This document shows, in pieces, positions 33,781 to 42,096 of a stretch of DNA of 64,000 nt. The notes under the pieces are model-generated. The model was not told the DNA's origin. It made no database searches and worked only from the letters and a program-made list of their open reading frames with translations. Position 1 is the stretch's first letter. Every line of letters starts with the position of its first letter. Both the position numbers and the translations under genes were made by a program. The stretch comes from Parasutterella muris (GTDB taxonomy: Bacteria > Pseudomonadota > Gammaproteobacteria > Burkholderiales > Burkholderiaceae_F): contig NZ_CALPCV010000003.1 in NCBI RefSeq assembly GCF_943193095.1, positions 62,001-126,000 on the forward strand. Direction: 5' to 3'.

Positions 33781-35145
33781 ATGAAAACACAGCTTCATTT
33801 ATCGGTTCTTACAGCGGCGGTTGCTTCTGCTTTAGTTTTAACTGTTCAAACTTCTATGGCAAAAGAATCTGCTCCGAATTCTGTCAGCGCAGCATCTGCT
33901 CAATCGGATGAAATTAGCGGCGCAACACAAAAACGCGAAGCAACATCGGGTGCATTTGTGCTGACAAAGACACCGGAAGGCAAGAAACTGCTGACGGATA
34001 TGGCAGCAGATTTCTTATATACCGGCCCGAGTAAGTTTGACGGAAAGGAAATCGGCGGCGGCCGCAATATGTACTCTATTGCTACTTCTTACGGTAACCG
34101 TCCCGAAAATATCACTGCCGAGCTGACGATGGATTACGATCCGGACGCAGGAAAATTTGTTTTCTATGGAACAACCGCCAAAGACAGCGGAAAAATTCTT
34201 CGTGCCAGCAAATCCGGTACCGGACTTTCTGTAGCTTGGGTCAAGCAGCTGAGAGAAGATGAAATTAAGAAGTACGGCTATAACTATTATGACAGTTACG
34301 GCGTTCAGTTTGACGGACCGGTTGAAGTGATCACTTCTAATTCCATTAACACAGGCGATAAAGCTAAAGATCTGGCTGCGCTGAAACGACTGGAAGAGAT
34401 CATGGGTAAGTCGCTGACGACGATTAAAGAGTGGAACTTACTTTGGCAGTTTGATCCCAAGTTAACCGGTAAAGAGCTGGAAAAAGCGAAAGAACAGGCG
34501 ATTCACGATTTCATGTCTTACGAAGACGTATACGTTGTCAATCCTAAGAAGATGATCATCATCGGTTACTTCTATCGTCCTCTTATGGTGAATCCTAAGA
34601 ACGCATTTGTTTACCGAGATTATCAGATCGATTCATCTAAGCCCGGCTTTAAGCTCGAATCCGCACCCGGATATCAGAAAGCTTTGAGAGACACCAACTG
34701 TGCGTACACCGTAAGTAAAGAGGGAAGAGCGCTTTATCCTTTCTTCGATCATCAGTATCCTGCGACATCTGAAAAGAATCTGATCAACCGCCTAGTTGCT
34801 TACAAGAACGAACAGGTCTTTGGTTCATCTAAACCCGGAGCCAATGCTAAGCCGCTGCCTGAAGCACTGAAGAAGATTGAAGCAATGTATAACGGAAACG
34901 GAAAAGTTGTTTCGAAGGAAGAGGCAGAAAAGCTTGCAAAAGAAGCCAACGGAAAGCGTCAGGCAATTTATTGGGTTGATCCTTCTAAGAAGGCAGACAT
35001 GCCCGATCACTATATGATTACTTACACTGGCATTGACTCCAACGGTAAACCTTACATCGATATGCAGCCGAACTGGAACAGATATTTCATGCTTCAGCCG
35101 AATAATATGTGCGGTATTGCGACACGTCACTCTCTCTATTGGTAA
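33781..35145 (+). CDS. exported protein with probable FMN-binding split-barrel fold
   Basis: The 454-residue product has a Sec signal (MKTQLHLSVLTAAVASALVLTVQTSMA). The segment NMYSIATSYGNRPENITAELTMDYDPDAGKFVFYGTTAKDSGKILRASKSGTGLSVAWV resembles the pyridoxamine 5'-phosphate oxidase-like split barrel (first strands and S-x-K loop). This suggests a flavin- or heme-binding periplasmic enzyme; the assignment is by pattern only. The remaining 250 residues are not recognised. AAGGAG is well placed. It starts a likely three-gene unit with a porin and an EamA exporter under a divergent LysR, suggesting handling of one imported substrate. Confidence 0.55.
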   Translation: MKTQLHLSVLTAAVASALVLTVQTSMAKESAPNSVSAASAQSDEISGATQKREATSGAFVLTKTPEGKKLLTDMAADFLYTGPSKFDGKEIGGGRNMYSIATSYGNRPENITAELTMDYDPDAGKFVFYGTTAKDSGKILRASKSGTGLSVAWVKQLREDEIKKYGYNYYDSYGVQFDGPVEVITSNSINTGDKAKDLAALKRLEEIMGKSLTTIKEWNLLWQFDPKLTGKELEKAKEQAIHDFMSYEDVYVVNPKKMIIIGYFYRPLMVNPKNAFVYRDYQIDSSKPGFKLESAPGYQKALRDTNCAYTVSKEGRALYPFFDHQYPATSEKNLINRLVAYKNEQVFGSSKPGANAKPLPEALKKIEAMYNGNGKVVSKEEAEKLAKEANGKRQAIYWVDPSKKADMPDHYMITYTGIDSNGKPYIDMQPNWNRYFMLQPNNMCGIATRHSLYW

Positions 35146-35201
35146 TCAATAAGAATCAGACGGGAGATTTTCTCCCGTCATACATCCCAAGAAGGTAAGG
35201 T

Positions 35202-36284
35202 ATGAAAATTTTTAATAAAGTATTCCTGTCGGCGCTTCTGTTTCCTACAGTCTCTCTCGCCGGCGTACAGGTTTACGGTATTCTGGATACAGCAATTCTC
35301 GGACAGAAAGTAAAGGGTGAAACCGCAACGATGGACTTTACTTCCGGCTACTCAATGGGCAATCGTTTTGGTTTTAAAGGTCAGGAAGAATTAGGCGGCG
35401 GATATAGCGTTGGTTTTGTTCTTGAACAGGGATTTAACGTTGATACTGGAACTCAGTTCAATACTTGGAGTAAGAACGGTGTTGTGCAGAGTGGTGCGTT
35501 TAATCGTCAGTCTTTCCTTTCTCTTTCAGGTCCTTTCGGTAAGATTGCTTTTGGCCGCTTTGGTGCGTTAACGTGCGGAACCGGAGATTTTAATATTGCC
35601 CGCATCAGCGCTTTTGGCATCGGTTATCAGGTCGGATCCTATACGTCCTACACGATCGACTACAGTCGAGTGAACAACGGAATTGTATATGTGTCTCCCT
35701 CCTTAAACGGTTTAAAAATATCAGCGGCTTACTCAAACGGCGTTACAACGGATGAAGCAAAATGGTCCGAGAACAGCCACTATTACGGAATCGGCGCGCT
35801 CTATACCAATAAGACTGTAGACGCCAGCATCATTTTTGAATCAAATGACAACAAAGGCTCTGTTGGTGTTAAGCCAATCTATACGATTACTGCCGGCGGT
35901 TCATGCAATTTTGGAGTCACTAAGCTCTTTGCCGGTTACCAGTATGGCAGTCAGAAGGATAAACGACAGCAGCATGTATTTTTGCTTTCCTCAGCAACGC
36001 CTCTAGCCGGCGGTGTTTTGAAGTTCGGCGGAAAATATTTGACCGGTAAACTTGACGGTAAGTCTGTAGTTAAGGATAAGGAGGATAAGTACAACTCCTG
36101 GAATTTAAATGCAGCCTATGAATACCCGTTGAGCAAACGAACCATGGTTTATGGATTTGCAGGCTACGCGGACGGAGGAAAGCTTCTCTCCTCGTCTGAA
36201 TCGATTGCCGCCAGCGGATTAGGATTTAAAGCTATCCGTGTCAACGGTTGGCAAGCTGCGATTGGTTTGAATCACAAGTTCTAA
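35202..36284 (+). CDS. Gram-negative general porin (OmpC-like)
   Basis: The 360-residue protein is an outer-membrane trimeric porin of the Burkholderiales type: a signal peptide (MKIFNKVFLSALLFPTVSLA), first strand GVQVYGILDTAIL, then SGYSMGNRFGFKGQEELGGGYSVGFVLEQGFNVDTG and RQSFLSLSGPFGKIAFGRFG, with alternating amphipathic strands. It ends NGWQAAIGLNHKF with the terminal Phe needed for BAM recognition. It lies 56 bases after the exported protein gene and 11 before the EamA gene, so it probably admits the substrate used by that cluster. Confidence 0.92.
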   Translation: MKIFNKVFLSALLFPTVSLAGVQVYGILDTAILGQKVKGETATMDFTSGYSMGNRFGFKGQEELGGGYSVGFVLEQGFNVDTGTQFNTWSKNGVVQSGAFNRQSFLSLSGPFGKIAFGRFGALTCGTGDFNIARISAFGIGYQVGSYTSYTIDYSRVNNGIVYVSPSLNGLKISAAYSNGVTTDEAKWSENSHYYGIGALYTNKTVDASIIFESNDNKGSVGVKPIYTITAGGSCNFGVTKLFAGYQYGSQKDKRQQHVFLLSSATPLAGGVLKFGGKYLTGKLDGKSVVKDKEDKYNSWNLNAAYEYPLSKRTMVYGFAGYADGGKLLSSSESIAASGLGFKAIRVNGWQAAIGLNHKF

Positions 36285-36295
36285 TTTGAATCCGC

Positions 36296-37180
36296 ATGAA
36301 ACCTGAGCCGCATACTAAAAATGGGTTGAACAGAGACTCCATCAAAGCTTCGTTTTGGGTATTGGCCTCCGGATTTTTGGCCGCCCTTTGCGGAGCTATT
36401 GTCCACGGCTCAGGGAATCAATACACCATTTACGAAATTTTAGGGAGTAGATACGTCTGCTCTTTTTTGTTCAGCGGACTTTATTTGCTGACTGCCGGAA
36501 TAAGCCTAAAGCCAAAGTCGATACCCTTGCTTCTTGGCAGAATTGTTTTAGGGACGCTCGCCGTAGGGCTTTGGATTGCTATTACTAGAATCCTTCCCAT
36601 CAGCACAGCTCAGGCGCTGATATATACCGCTCCGGTGTTTACTCTGATTTTCTCAATCATATATCGCCGGCAGGTCTCATCGACGTTCAGTCCGATTTTA
36701 GCGGCTTTAATCTTTGCAGCGGCGTTTGGGGTTTATCTAATCACTCAGCCCGTTCTCAGTAATTGGCTTTATGTCGTGCTTGCGCTCTGCGGAGCTGCAT
36801 GTCTTTCCGGGGCAAGTTTGTTTCTAAAAGCGATGGGAAAAATCGGAGAGAATCCCTTACTGATTGTTTTTTATTTTTCGATGATAAGCTGCGTTCTCGG
36901 AGTTGGTATTAACGGAGTAACTGATGATAGTCGAGAGTTGTCAATGCTCTTTGATCCAGTCCTGATGCTGCTTTCTTTTCTGACGTTTCTTCAGCAGATT
37001 TCCGTAACGTTAGGCTGGAGCAGAGGGAGCCCCATCCTCAATGCGCTATGTCAAAACTCGGGGATTTTATTTGCAGTGCTATTCGGCTGGATGTTTTTCG
37101 ATGAGTCGTTATCTGGGCTCTCATCTGCAGGACTTCTATTCTTAATTCTGTGTCTTTCATCGATTCCGCTGCTCAGATAG
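36296..37180 (+). CDS. EamA/DMT family transporter
   Basis: This is a 294-residue inner-membrane protein with ten predicted helices in two five-helix EamA repeats. Typical features are ILGSRYVCSFLF in helix 2, ITRILPISTAQALIYTAPVFTLIFSIIYRR at the end of the first repeat and FDESLSGLSSAGLLFLILC at the end of the second. Such proteins export metabolites or amino acids, or import small organic compounds. It is close behind the porin. The substrate is unknown. Confidence 0.82.
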   Translation: MKPEPHTKNGLNRDSIKASFWVLASGFLAALCGAIVHGSGNQYTIYEILGSRYVCSFLFSGLYLLTAGISLKPKSIPLLLGRIVLGTLAVGLWIAITRILPISTAQALIYTAPVFTLIFSIIYRRQVSSTFSPILAALIFAAAFGVYLITQPVLSNWLYVVLALCGAACLSGASLFLKAMGKIGENPLLIVFYFSMISCVLGVGINGVTDDSRELSMLFDPVLMLLSFLTFLQQISVTLGWSRGSPILNALCQNSGILFAVLFGWMFFDESLSGLSSAGLLFLILCLSSIPLLR

Positions 37181-37442
37181 AACTTAAAGCTGCGGGTAGG
37201 ACTAAAAAGGCAGAAAAGACGACATGCAGAATTTTGCCTTCTTAGTTGAACTTGTGCTTGAAGCTGAATCGTAATTCTTAAATTAATTCAAAAAGACATT
37301 AAACGTATTAATCCCTTTTATTAGTGGGTTAAATAAAATCAAAGTGATATTAACTTACTGAATAATTGTAAATAAAGTGTATTTTCAGAATTAAAAAATA
37401 GAAATATATACGGGAAAATTCCTATATTTGGATGACATAAAA
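37181..37442. other. AT-rich upstream region of the urocanate reductase gene
   Basis: No ORF. The sequence is notably AT-rich with runs such as TTAATTCAAAAAG and TAATTGTAAATAAAG. Together with the palindrome at 37443 it forms the control region of the reductase/lyase pair. Confidence 0.4.
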
Positions 37443-37496
37443 ACAGTCTATATAGACTGTAATTAACGTATACTATTTTCAGTCCAGTCAGACTGT
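37443..37496 (+). promoter_or_regulatory. palindromic operator and -10 before urdA
   Basis: ACAGTCTATATAGACTGT (37443-37460) is an exact 18-bp palindrome placed where a -35 would lie relative to TATACT at 37469-37474. A further AGACTGT half-site occurs at 37490-37496. This looks like the site of a dimeric regulator; the TetR gene at 41136 and the LysR at 32752 are candidates. Confidence 0.6.
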
Positions 37497-37532
37497 TTAA
37501 AAAAATAACTCAACCGAAAATAGGAATCCGCT

Positions 37533-39287
37533 ATGAATAAATTCAGTGTGTTAACAGCTTCCGTTCTTTCAGCTCTTATGCTTTCTTCCGTCTCCGCCGC
37601 TCCTGTTACAACAGAAGGAACCGGTGTTGGCAAACACGGCGATATCGCCGTTGCTGTCACTTTCGATAACGGCAAAATCACCAAGATCGACGTTGTTCAG
37701 AACAAAGAAAACAAAGTGCTCGCTCAGAAGGTCTTCACTGAACTGAAAGACAATGTTGTGCGCACCAACTCTGTTGAAATCGACGGCATCGCCGGCGCAA
37801 CATTCTCCTCTAAGGGCTTCCTTGACGCGGTTAAGGCCGCTGCCGATAAAGCCGGTGTCAAACTGGCCGCAAAACCCGCTGATACCAAGAAAGCTGACAG
37901 CGCCATGGCTCAAAACCAGAGCTATGATGTCGTCGTGATCGGTGCGGGCGGCGCAGGTTTTGCCGCGGCCGTTGAAGCTAAATCCAAAGGCGCTAATGTC
38001 GTGCTTTTGGAAAAAATGCCGACCGTTGGCGGCAACTCTCTGATTTCCGGCGCTGAAATGAACGTTGCCGGCTCTTGGGTACAGAAGAACCTGAATATTA
38101 ACGATGACACACCCGAACGCTTTGCTGAAGACACACTCAAAGGCGGCGACTTCAAGGGCGACCCGGAAATCGTTAAAGTCATGACTGTCAATGCGCTTCC
38201 GACTGCTGAATGGCTGAAGAATACAGTCGGTGTGCAGTTTGAAGACGACAACGTCTTCCAGTTTGGCGGTCACTCAAGAAAACGAGCTCTGATTCCGCAC
38301 GGCCATACCGGTACAGAATTCATCACAAAGTTCTCCGCTCTTGCTGACAAGATGGGCATCCCCGTTATCACCAACATGAAGGCCGAAGAGCTAATTAAGG
38401 ATAAAGACGGCAGAGTGGTCGGTGTAAAAGCGGTTTCCGCAGGCAAGGATTACACCTTCAACGCTAAAGGCGGTGTTGTTCTCGCCACCGGCGGTTTTGG
38501 CGCTAATGCAGAAATGGTCAAGAAATACAACCCGTCGATCGATGAACGCTTCAAGACAACGGACGCACCCGGAACTACCGGTGAAGCGCTCTATATGGCT
38601 GAAAGAGCAGGCGGTCAGCTCGTAAATATGGGCTACATTCAGACTTATCCGATCTGCGACCCGATCTCAGGCGTGATCGAACTGATCGCAGACGCTCGCT
38701 TTGACGGCGCAATCCTTGTGAACCAGGAAGGCAAGCGCTTTGTTGAAGAACTGGAAAGACGCGACGTAATTTCTAAGGCGATTCTTGATCAGCCGGGCGC
38801 ATACGCTTATGTGCTATGGAATGACAACATCGGCAAGATCTCCAATACCGTGAAGATTCACGATACGGAATACGATGCCTTTACTAAGCAGGGCATCATG
38901 CACACAGCCGACACGCTGAAGGAAGCGGCAGAATTCTTCAAGATTGATCCGGCAGCGCTTCAGGCTACAGTTGACCGCGTCAACAAGTTTGCCAAGGACG
39001 GCAAGGATCTGGACTTCAACCATAGAGCCGGTCTTAAAGATCTGTCCACAGGCAAGTACTACATCATCAAGGCGGTTCCATCCACACACCATACTATGGG
39101 CGGCCTCAAGATCAACACCAAGGCTGAAGTGCTGGACGCCAACGGCAAACCGATTCCCGGTTTGTTCGCCGCCGGTGAAGTGACCGGTACAACTCATGGC
39201 ACCAACCGTCTTGGCGGCAACGCTTACACCGATATCATGGTCTTTGGCAGAATCGCCGGAGCCGGTGCCGCCGCTCAGGCTAAGTAA
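37533..39287 (+). CDS. urdA: periplasmic urocanate reductase (FMN-bind plus FAD domain)
   Basis: The 584-residue flavoprotein is exported (signal MNKFSVLTASVLSALMLSSVSA). It has an FMN-binding domain with the covalent-flavin motif DGIAGATFSS (84-93), then the flavocytochrome c/fumarate reductase-like FAD domain (YDVVVIGAGGAGFAAAVEA from 131; TGTTHGTNRLGGNA at the end). Against fumarate reductase, the substrate His is Tyr372 (QTYP) and Asp387 follows 15 residues later. Arg410, His519 and Arg559 complete the site. These equal, with a constant offset of one, Tyr373, Asp388, Arg411, His520 and Arg560 that I recall for Shewanella UrdA. No haem (CxxCH) motif exists, so a separate electron donor is needed. 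The product would be dihydrourocanate, i.e. imidazole propionate. An ammonia-lyase homologue follows. Confidence 0.85.
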   Translation: MNKFSVLTASVLSALMLSSVSAAPVTTEGTGVGKHGDIAVAVTFDNGKITKIDVVQNKENKVLAQKVFTELKDNVVRTNSVEIDGIAGATFSSKGFLDAVKAAADKAGVKLAAKPADTKKADSAMAQNQSYDVVVIGAGGAGFAAAVEAKSKGANVVLLEKMPTVGGNSLISGAEMNVAGSWVQKNLNINDDTPERFAEDTLKGGDFKGDPEIVKVMTVNALPTAEWLKNTVGVQFEDDNVFQFGGHSRKRALIPHGHTGTEFITKFSALADKMGIPVITNMKAEELIKDKDGRVVGVKAVSAGKDYTFNAKGGVVLATGGFGANAEMVKKYNPSIDERFKTTDAPGTTGEALYMAERAGGQLVNMGYIQTYPICDPISGVIELIADARFDGAILVNQEGKRFVEELERRDVISKAILDQPGAYAYVLWNDNIGKISNTVKIHDTEYDAFTKQGIMHTADTLKEAAEFFKIDPAALQATVDRVNKFAKDGKDLDFNHRAGLKDLSTGKYYIIKAVPSTHHTMGGLKINTKAEVLDANGKPIPGLFAAGEVTGTTHGTNRLGGNAYTDIMVFGRIAGAGAAAQAK

Positions 39288-39307
39288 TCCCGCCTAACTT
39301 CTCCCAC

Positions 39308-39358
39308 CTGTCCCGTCGTTTTGCATAGCGCTTTGCTCAAAAGCAAAGCGTCGGGGCA
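39308..39358 (+). promoter_or_regulatory. stem-loop between urdA and the lyase gene
   Basis: CGCTTTGCT (39329-39337) and AGCAAAGCG (39342-39350) form a nine-pair hairpin. Outer CTGTCCCG/CGGGGCAG can extend it with G-U pairs. There is no T run, so processing or transcript stability seems more likely than termination, with the two genes cotranscribed. Confidence 0.5.
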
Positions 39359-39406
39359 GTGTCGTCTCAAATCCCTTTTCAAACACAACCGTCTCGAGAA
39401 TTTGAA

Positions 39407-41047
39407 ATGAAAACATTCCAACTTTCTCTTATTTCAATCGCTATGCTGACCGCAACAAGCGTAAGTGCTGTGGAGCTGAACGGCTCCTCTTTAACCCAGG
39501 ATGATGCTTGGGCAATCGCAGAAGGTGCGCCTGTATCCATTGCTCCGGAAGCCATGGATCGAGTAAAAAAATCTTATGAACTGGTGCTTGAAGCGGCTAA
39601 AAGCGGCAAAGAAATTTACGGGTTGACGGTTGGTGTGGGTCTTAATAAAGACCATAAGGTGATTTCCGCTAACGGCGAACTGAGTGAAGAGGTTAAAGCC
39701 GCAAGTCGTCGCTTCAATTACAGCACTCTGAGAAGCCACAGCATTGGTGCCGGTCCCGCGCTGGATCCGAAACTGGTTCGTCTCGCGATGGTTATTCGCT
39801 TGAATACGCTGCTTAAAGGCGGCAGCGGAGTTCAGCCGAGAGTGGCGGAACTCTACGAAGAATTCCTGAATAAAGGCGTTACTCCGGTTGTCCCGACAAA
39901 GGGTTCGCTTGGAGACGCGGACATTACACTCGCTTCTCACGTCGGATCCGCAATGATCGGTGAATGGAAGGTCATTAATAAGGACGGCAAGCAGGTCGCC
40001 TCCATGGAAGTGTTAAAGGAGAAAGGCATTAAGCCTCTGGTCCCGGAAGGCAAAGACGCCCTTGGCATCCTTTCCAACAGCTCGGTTGCCATGGCTATGA
40101 CCATGGATGCCGCAAAAGCGGTTCGCCAGATTCTGAAAGTTACGCCGATTGTGTACGGCATCAGTCTTGAAGGCTTAAACGGCAACGTTGCGCCGTTCCT
40201 TCCGCAGACCGTAGACTTCCATCCGTTCCCAGGCCTTGCTGAAAAAGCCTCTGAATTAAGAAAGGTCCTTGCCGGCTCCTACCTTTGGGATAAAGACGAA
40301 AGCCGCAGACTGCAGGACCCGCTCTGCTTCCGTACTACGGTATACACACTTTCTGAAGCTCAGAACGCTCTGAACGACCTGGACAAAGTCATCAATGTTC
40401 AGATTAACGGATCGGACGACAATCCCGGCGTAATGGTCGACGCGGATCGCACCGGAGCAGACATCCCGCAGATCGGTCAGTATTTCATTGAAACTAAGAA
40501 TGCTAAAGGCGCGATTATCCCGACAGCAAACTTTGAAGTGCTTCCGGTCGCTTTAGCGGTTCAGAGAATGGCTTTAGCGCTTGGTCATGTCGGACACAAC
40601 TCCGCGCAGCGTACGATGCGTTTGGATGAGCCGCAGTTTACCGATCTTTCCCGTTATTTGGCAGCTGAAGGCAACCTCGGTCACGCATTTGGTGCGACAG
40701 AAGACACTCTGATTTCCATCTACTCGGAAAATATTGATCTTGCGAATCCGGTTTCTCTGGACAGCTTCCCGGTTGAAGGCAACATCGAAGATTCCGCATC
40801 CAACCTTCCGCGTGCCGCTCAAAGACTGAAACAGTCGGCAGACAATACTTTCCTTGTTCTATCCATGGAACTTCTGCACAACACACAGGCAGCGGATCTG
40901 AGAAAGATGAAAAACAAAAACTTCAGAATGAGTCCCGAAACAGAGAAACTGTATAAGGCTTATCGCGCAAAGAGTCCTTTTGTTGATCAGGACCGCATTT
41001 ATAGTATCGACCTGGAAAACGGCGATCAGCTCTTAAAGAACTACTAA
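39407..41047 (+). CDS. exported aromatic amino acid/histidine ammonia-lyase homologue lacking the MIO triad
   Basis: The 546-residue product starts with a Sec signal (MKTFQLSLISIAMLTATSVSA), which is unusual for this normally cytoplasmic family. Family motifs are present: catalytic-Tyr segment YGLTVGVG (Tyr71), ILSNSSVAMAM, SLEGLNGNVAPF, QDPLCFR, NGSDDNPGV, ANFEVLPVALAV and SLDSFPVEGNIED. However, where the family has G-S-x-G-A-S-G-D-L, whose Ala-Ser-Gly cyclises to the MIO electrophile, this protein reads G166-S-L-G-D-A-D-I, so the triad is absent. It may be a non-MIO variant with a new reaction or a binding protein. It follows the urocanate reductase, so histidine-to-urocanate is the obvious but unproven idea. 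Start ATG 39407 is the one giving a signal peptide. Confidence 0.75.
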   Translation: MKTFQLSLISIAMLTATSVSAVELNGSSLTQDDAWAIAEGAPVSIAPEAMDRVKKSYELVLEAAKSGKEIYGLTVGVGLNKDHKVISANGELSEEVKAASRRFNYSTLRSHSIGAGPALDPKLVRLAMVIRLNTLLKGGSGVQPRVAELYEEFLNKGVTPVVPTKGSLGDADITLASHVGSAMIGEWKVINKDGKQVASMEVLKEKGIKPLVPEGKDALGILSNSSVAMAMTMDAAKAVRQILKVTPIVYGISLEGLNGNVAPFLPQTVDFHPFPGLAEKASELRKVLAGSYLWDKDESRRLQDPLCFRTTVYTLSEAQNALNDLDKVINVQINGSDDNPGVMVDADRTGADIPQIGQYFIETKNAKGAIIPTANFEVLPVALAVQRMALALGHVGHNSAQRTMRLDEPQFTDLSRYLAAEGNLGHAFGATEDTLISIYSENIDLANPVSLDSFPVEGNIEDSASNLPRAAQRLKQSADNTFLVLSMELLHNTQAADLRKMKNKNFRMSPETEKLYKAYRAKSPFVDQDRIYSIDLENGDQLLKNY

Positions 41048-41063
41048 TTTCTAATAAATGCCT

Positions 41064-41092
41064 GAGCCTCAGCAATTTGAGGCTCTTTTTTT
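41064..41092 (+). terminator. intrinsic terminator after the lyase gene
   Basis: GAGCCTCA (41064-41071) and TGAGGCTC (41078-41085) followed by a run of seven T. Confidence 0.9.
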
Positions 41093-41135
41093 ATACACTT
41101 GAAGCATCCGATAAGAAAAATCTCAGAGAACGACT

Positions 41136-41717
41136 ATGCCCAGTGAAAAAGCTTTAAGAACAAGAAACAAGATACTTGAGGCGACACGCGTGTTTATCAT
41201 GCGTGAGGGCGTAGCCGCACTTTCGATTGATAAGATTGTTAAAGAATCTCAAACCAGCAAAGGCGCGTTTTTATATCACTTTAAAAATAAGAAAGCGCTT
41301 TTCCATGCGCTTGTCGAAGAGTATGTTCAGCACTTGGATGAGCGTCTGACGACGAATATGGCCAAGTTTGCCGATAAGAGGGAGCCGCTTGCGCCCGGTT
41401 ATGCCTCTTGGTATGAGGGGTTTGACGAGGATGACGGCGGGTTTGCCGCTTTGGGTGTGGCGCTTTTAGCACTGCATCTGCATGAGCCGGAGTCTCTGAA
41501 GCCTTTTCATGACTGGTATCAAAGACTATTTGAGATGGTAAAAAAATCTCCGATTGATACGCCTCGACTCTTAACCGCGATCATGGCCTTTGAGGGCTTC
41601 TTCTTTACGCACAAGATGGGTTTTGACACACTCGATAAAGAAACGAAAGAGGCGACCTGGCGCTTTATTGTGAATGAAGTCGCCCCACAGCCCACTTCGA
41701 AAGAAGCGAAAGTCTGA
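41136..41717 (+). CDS. TetR/AcrR family transcriptional regulator
   Basis: The 193-residue protein has an N-terminal TetR helix-turn-helix (TRVFIMREGVAALSIDKIVKESQTSKGAFLYHFKNKKALFHALVEEY, about residues 15-60) and a helical ligand-binding domain. It follows the terminated urdA-lyase pair and is convergent with azlCD. TetR proteins bind short palindromes, so the site at 37443 is a possible target; this is inference. The weak ribosome-binding site leaves the start only fairly sure. Confidence 0.82.
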   Translation: MPSEKALRTRNKILEATRVFIMREGVAALSIDKIVKESQTSKGAFLYHFKNKKALFHALVEEYVQHLDERLTTNMAKFADKREPLAPGYASWYEGFDEDDGGFAALGVALLALHLHEPESLKPFHDWYQRLFEMVKKSPIDTPRLLTAIMAFEGFFFTHKMGFDTLDKETKEATWRFIVNEVAPQPTSKEAKV

Positions 41718-41766
41718 TAATTTGACTCGGCCTCACTGATTTAGTAGTGCTTCATAGAAAATTTGT

Positions 41767-42096
41767 CTACACAAAGAAGCTGTTCAAAAGCACAACGTAG
41801 CAAGCAGTGCCGCAGAAGATTGAAAGAAGCGGGTTTTTAACAAACCATTGAAGGATAAGTGTTAAGAAGATCGCTGCGGCTTCAGGAATCGGGAGACCGC
41901 CTCTGGCCAGGGTGGATTCAGTGGAAGAGTGGACCACAAGAAGCACCATGATGGCAAGCGGGAGGAATGATCCGACAACTTTTACCCATCGCTGTTTGCT
42001 GAGCCAGGAAGCAGCGGCAAAGGGGAGAAAGCGTTCGGTGGCGGTAACAGCCGTCATCGCTAAAAAGACGAGGAACAGATAGCTTAAATCTTTCAT
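41767..42096 (-). CDS. azlD: branched-chain amino acid transport protein AzlD
   Basis: AzlD is the small hydrophobic partner of AzlC in a two-component amino acid exporter. The 109-residue protein has four hydrophobic helices, with TAVTATERFLPFA after helix 1 as in the family. Its ATG overlaps the azlC stop in an ATGA (42093-42096), so translation is coupled. Confidence 0.82.
   Translation of the reverse strand: MKDLSYLFLVFLAMTAVTATERFLPFAAASWLSKQRWVKVVGSFLPLAIMVLLVVHSSTESTLARGGLPIPEAAAIFLTLILQWFVKNPLLSIFCGTACYVVLLNSFFV

Noticed and set aside
37533..39287. Annotation as fumarate reductase flavocytochrome c
   Set aside because: There is no haem motif, and the substrate His is replaced by Tyr with the Asp 15 residues on, the urocanate reductase pattern.
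39407..41047. Simple annotation as histidine ammonia-lyase HutH
   Set aside because: The Ala-Ser-Gly MIO triad is absent and the protein has a signal peptide, so HutH activity should not be assumed.
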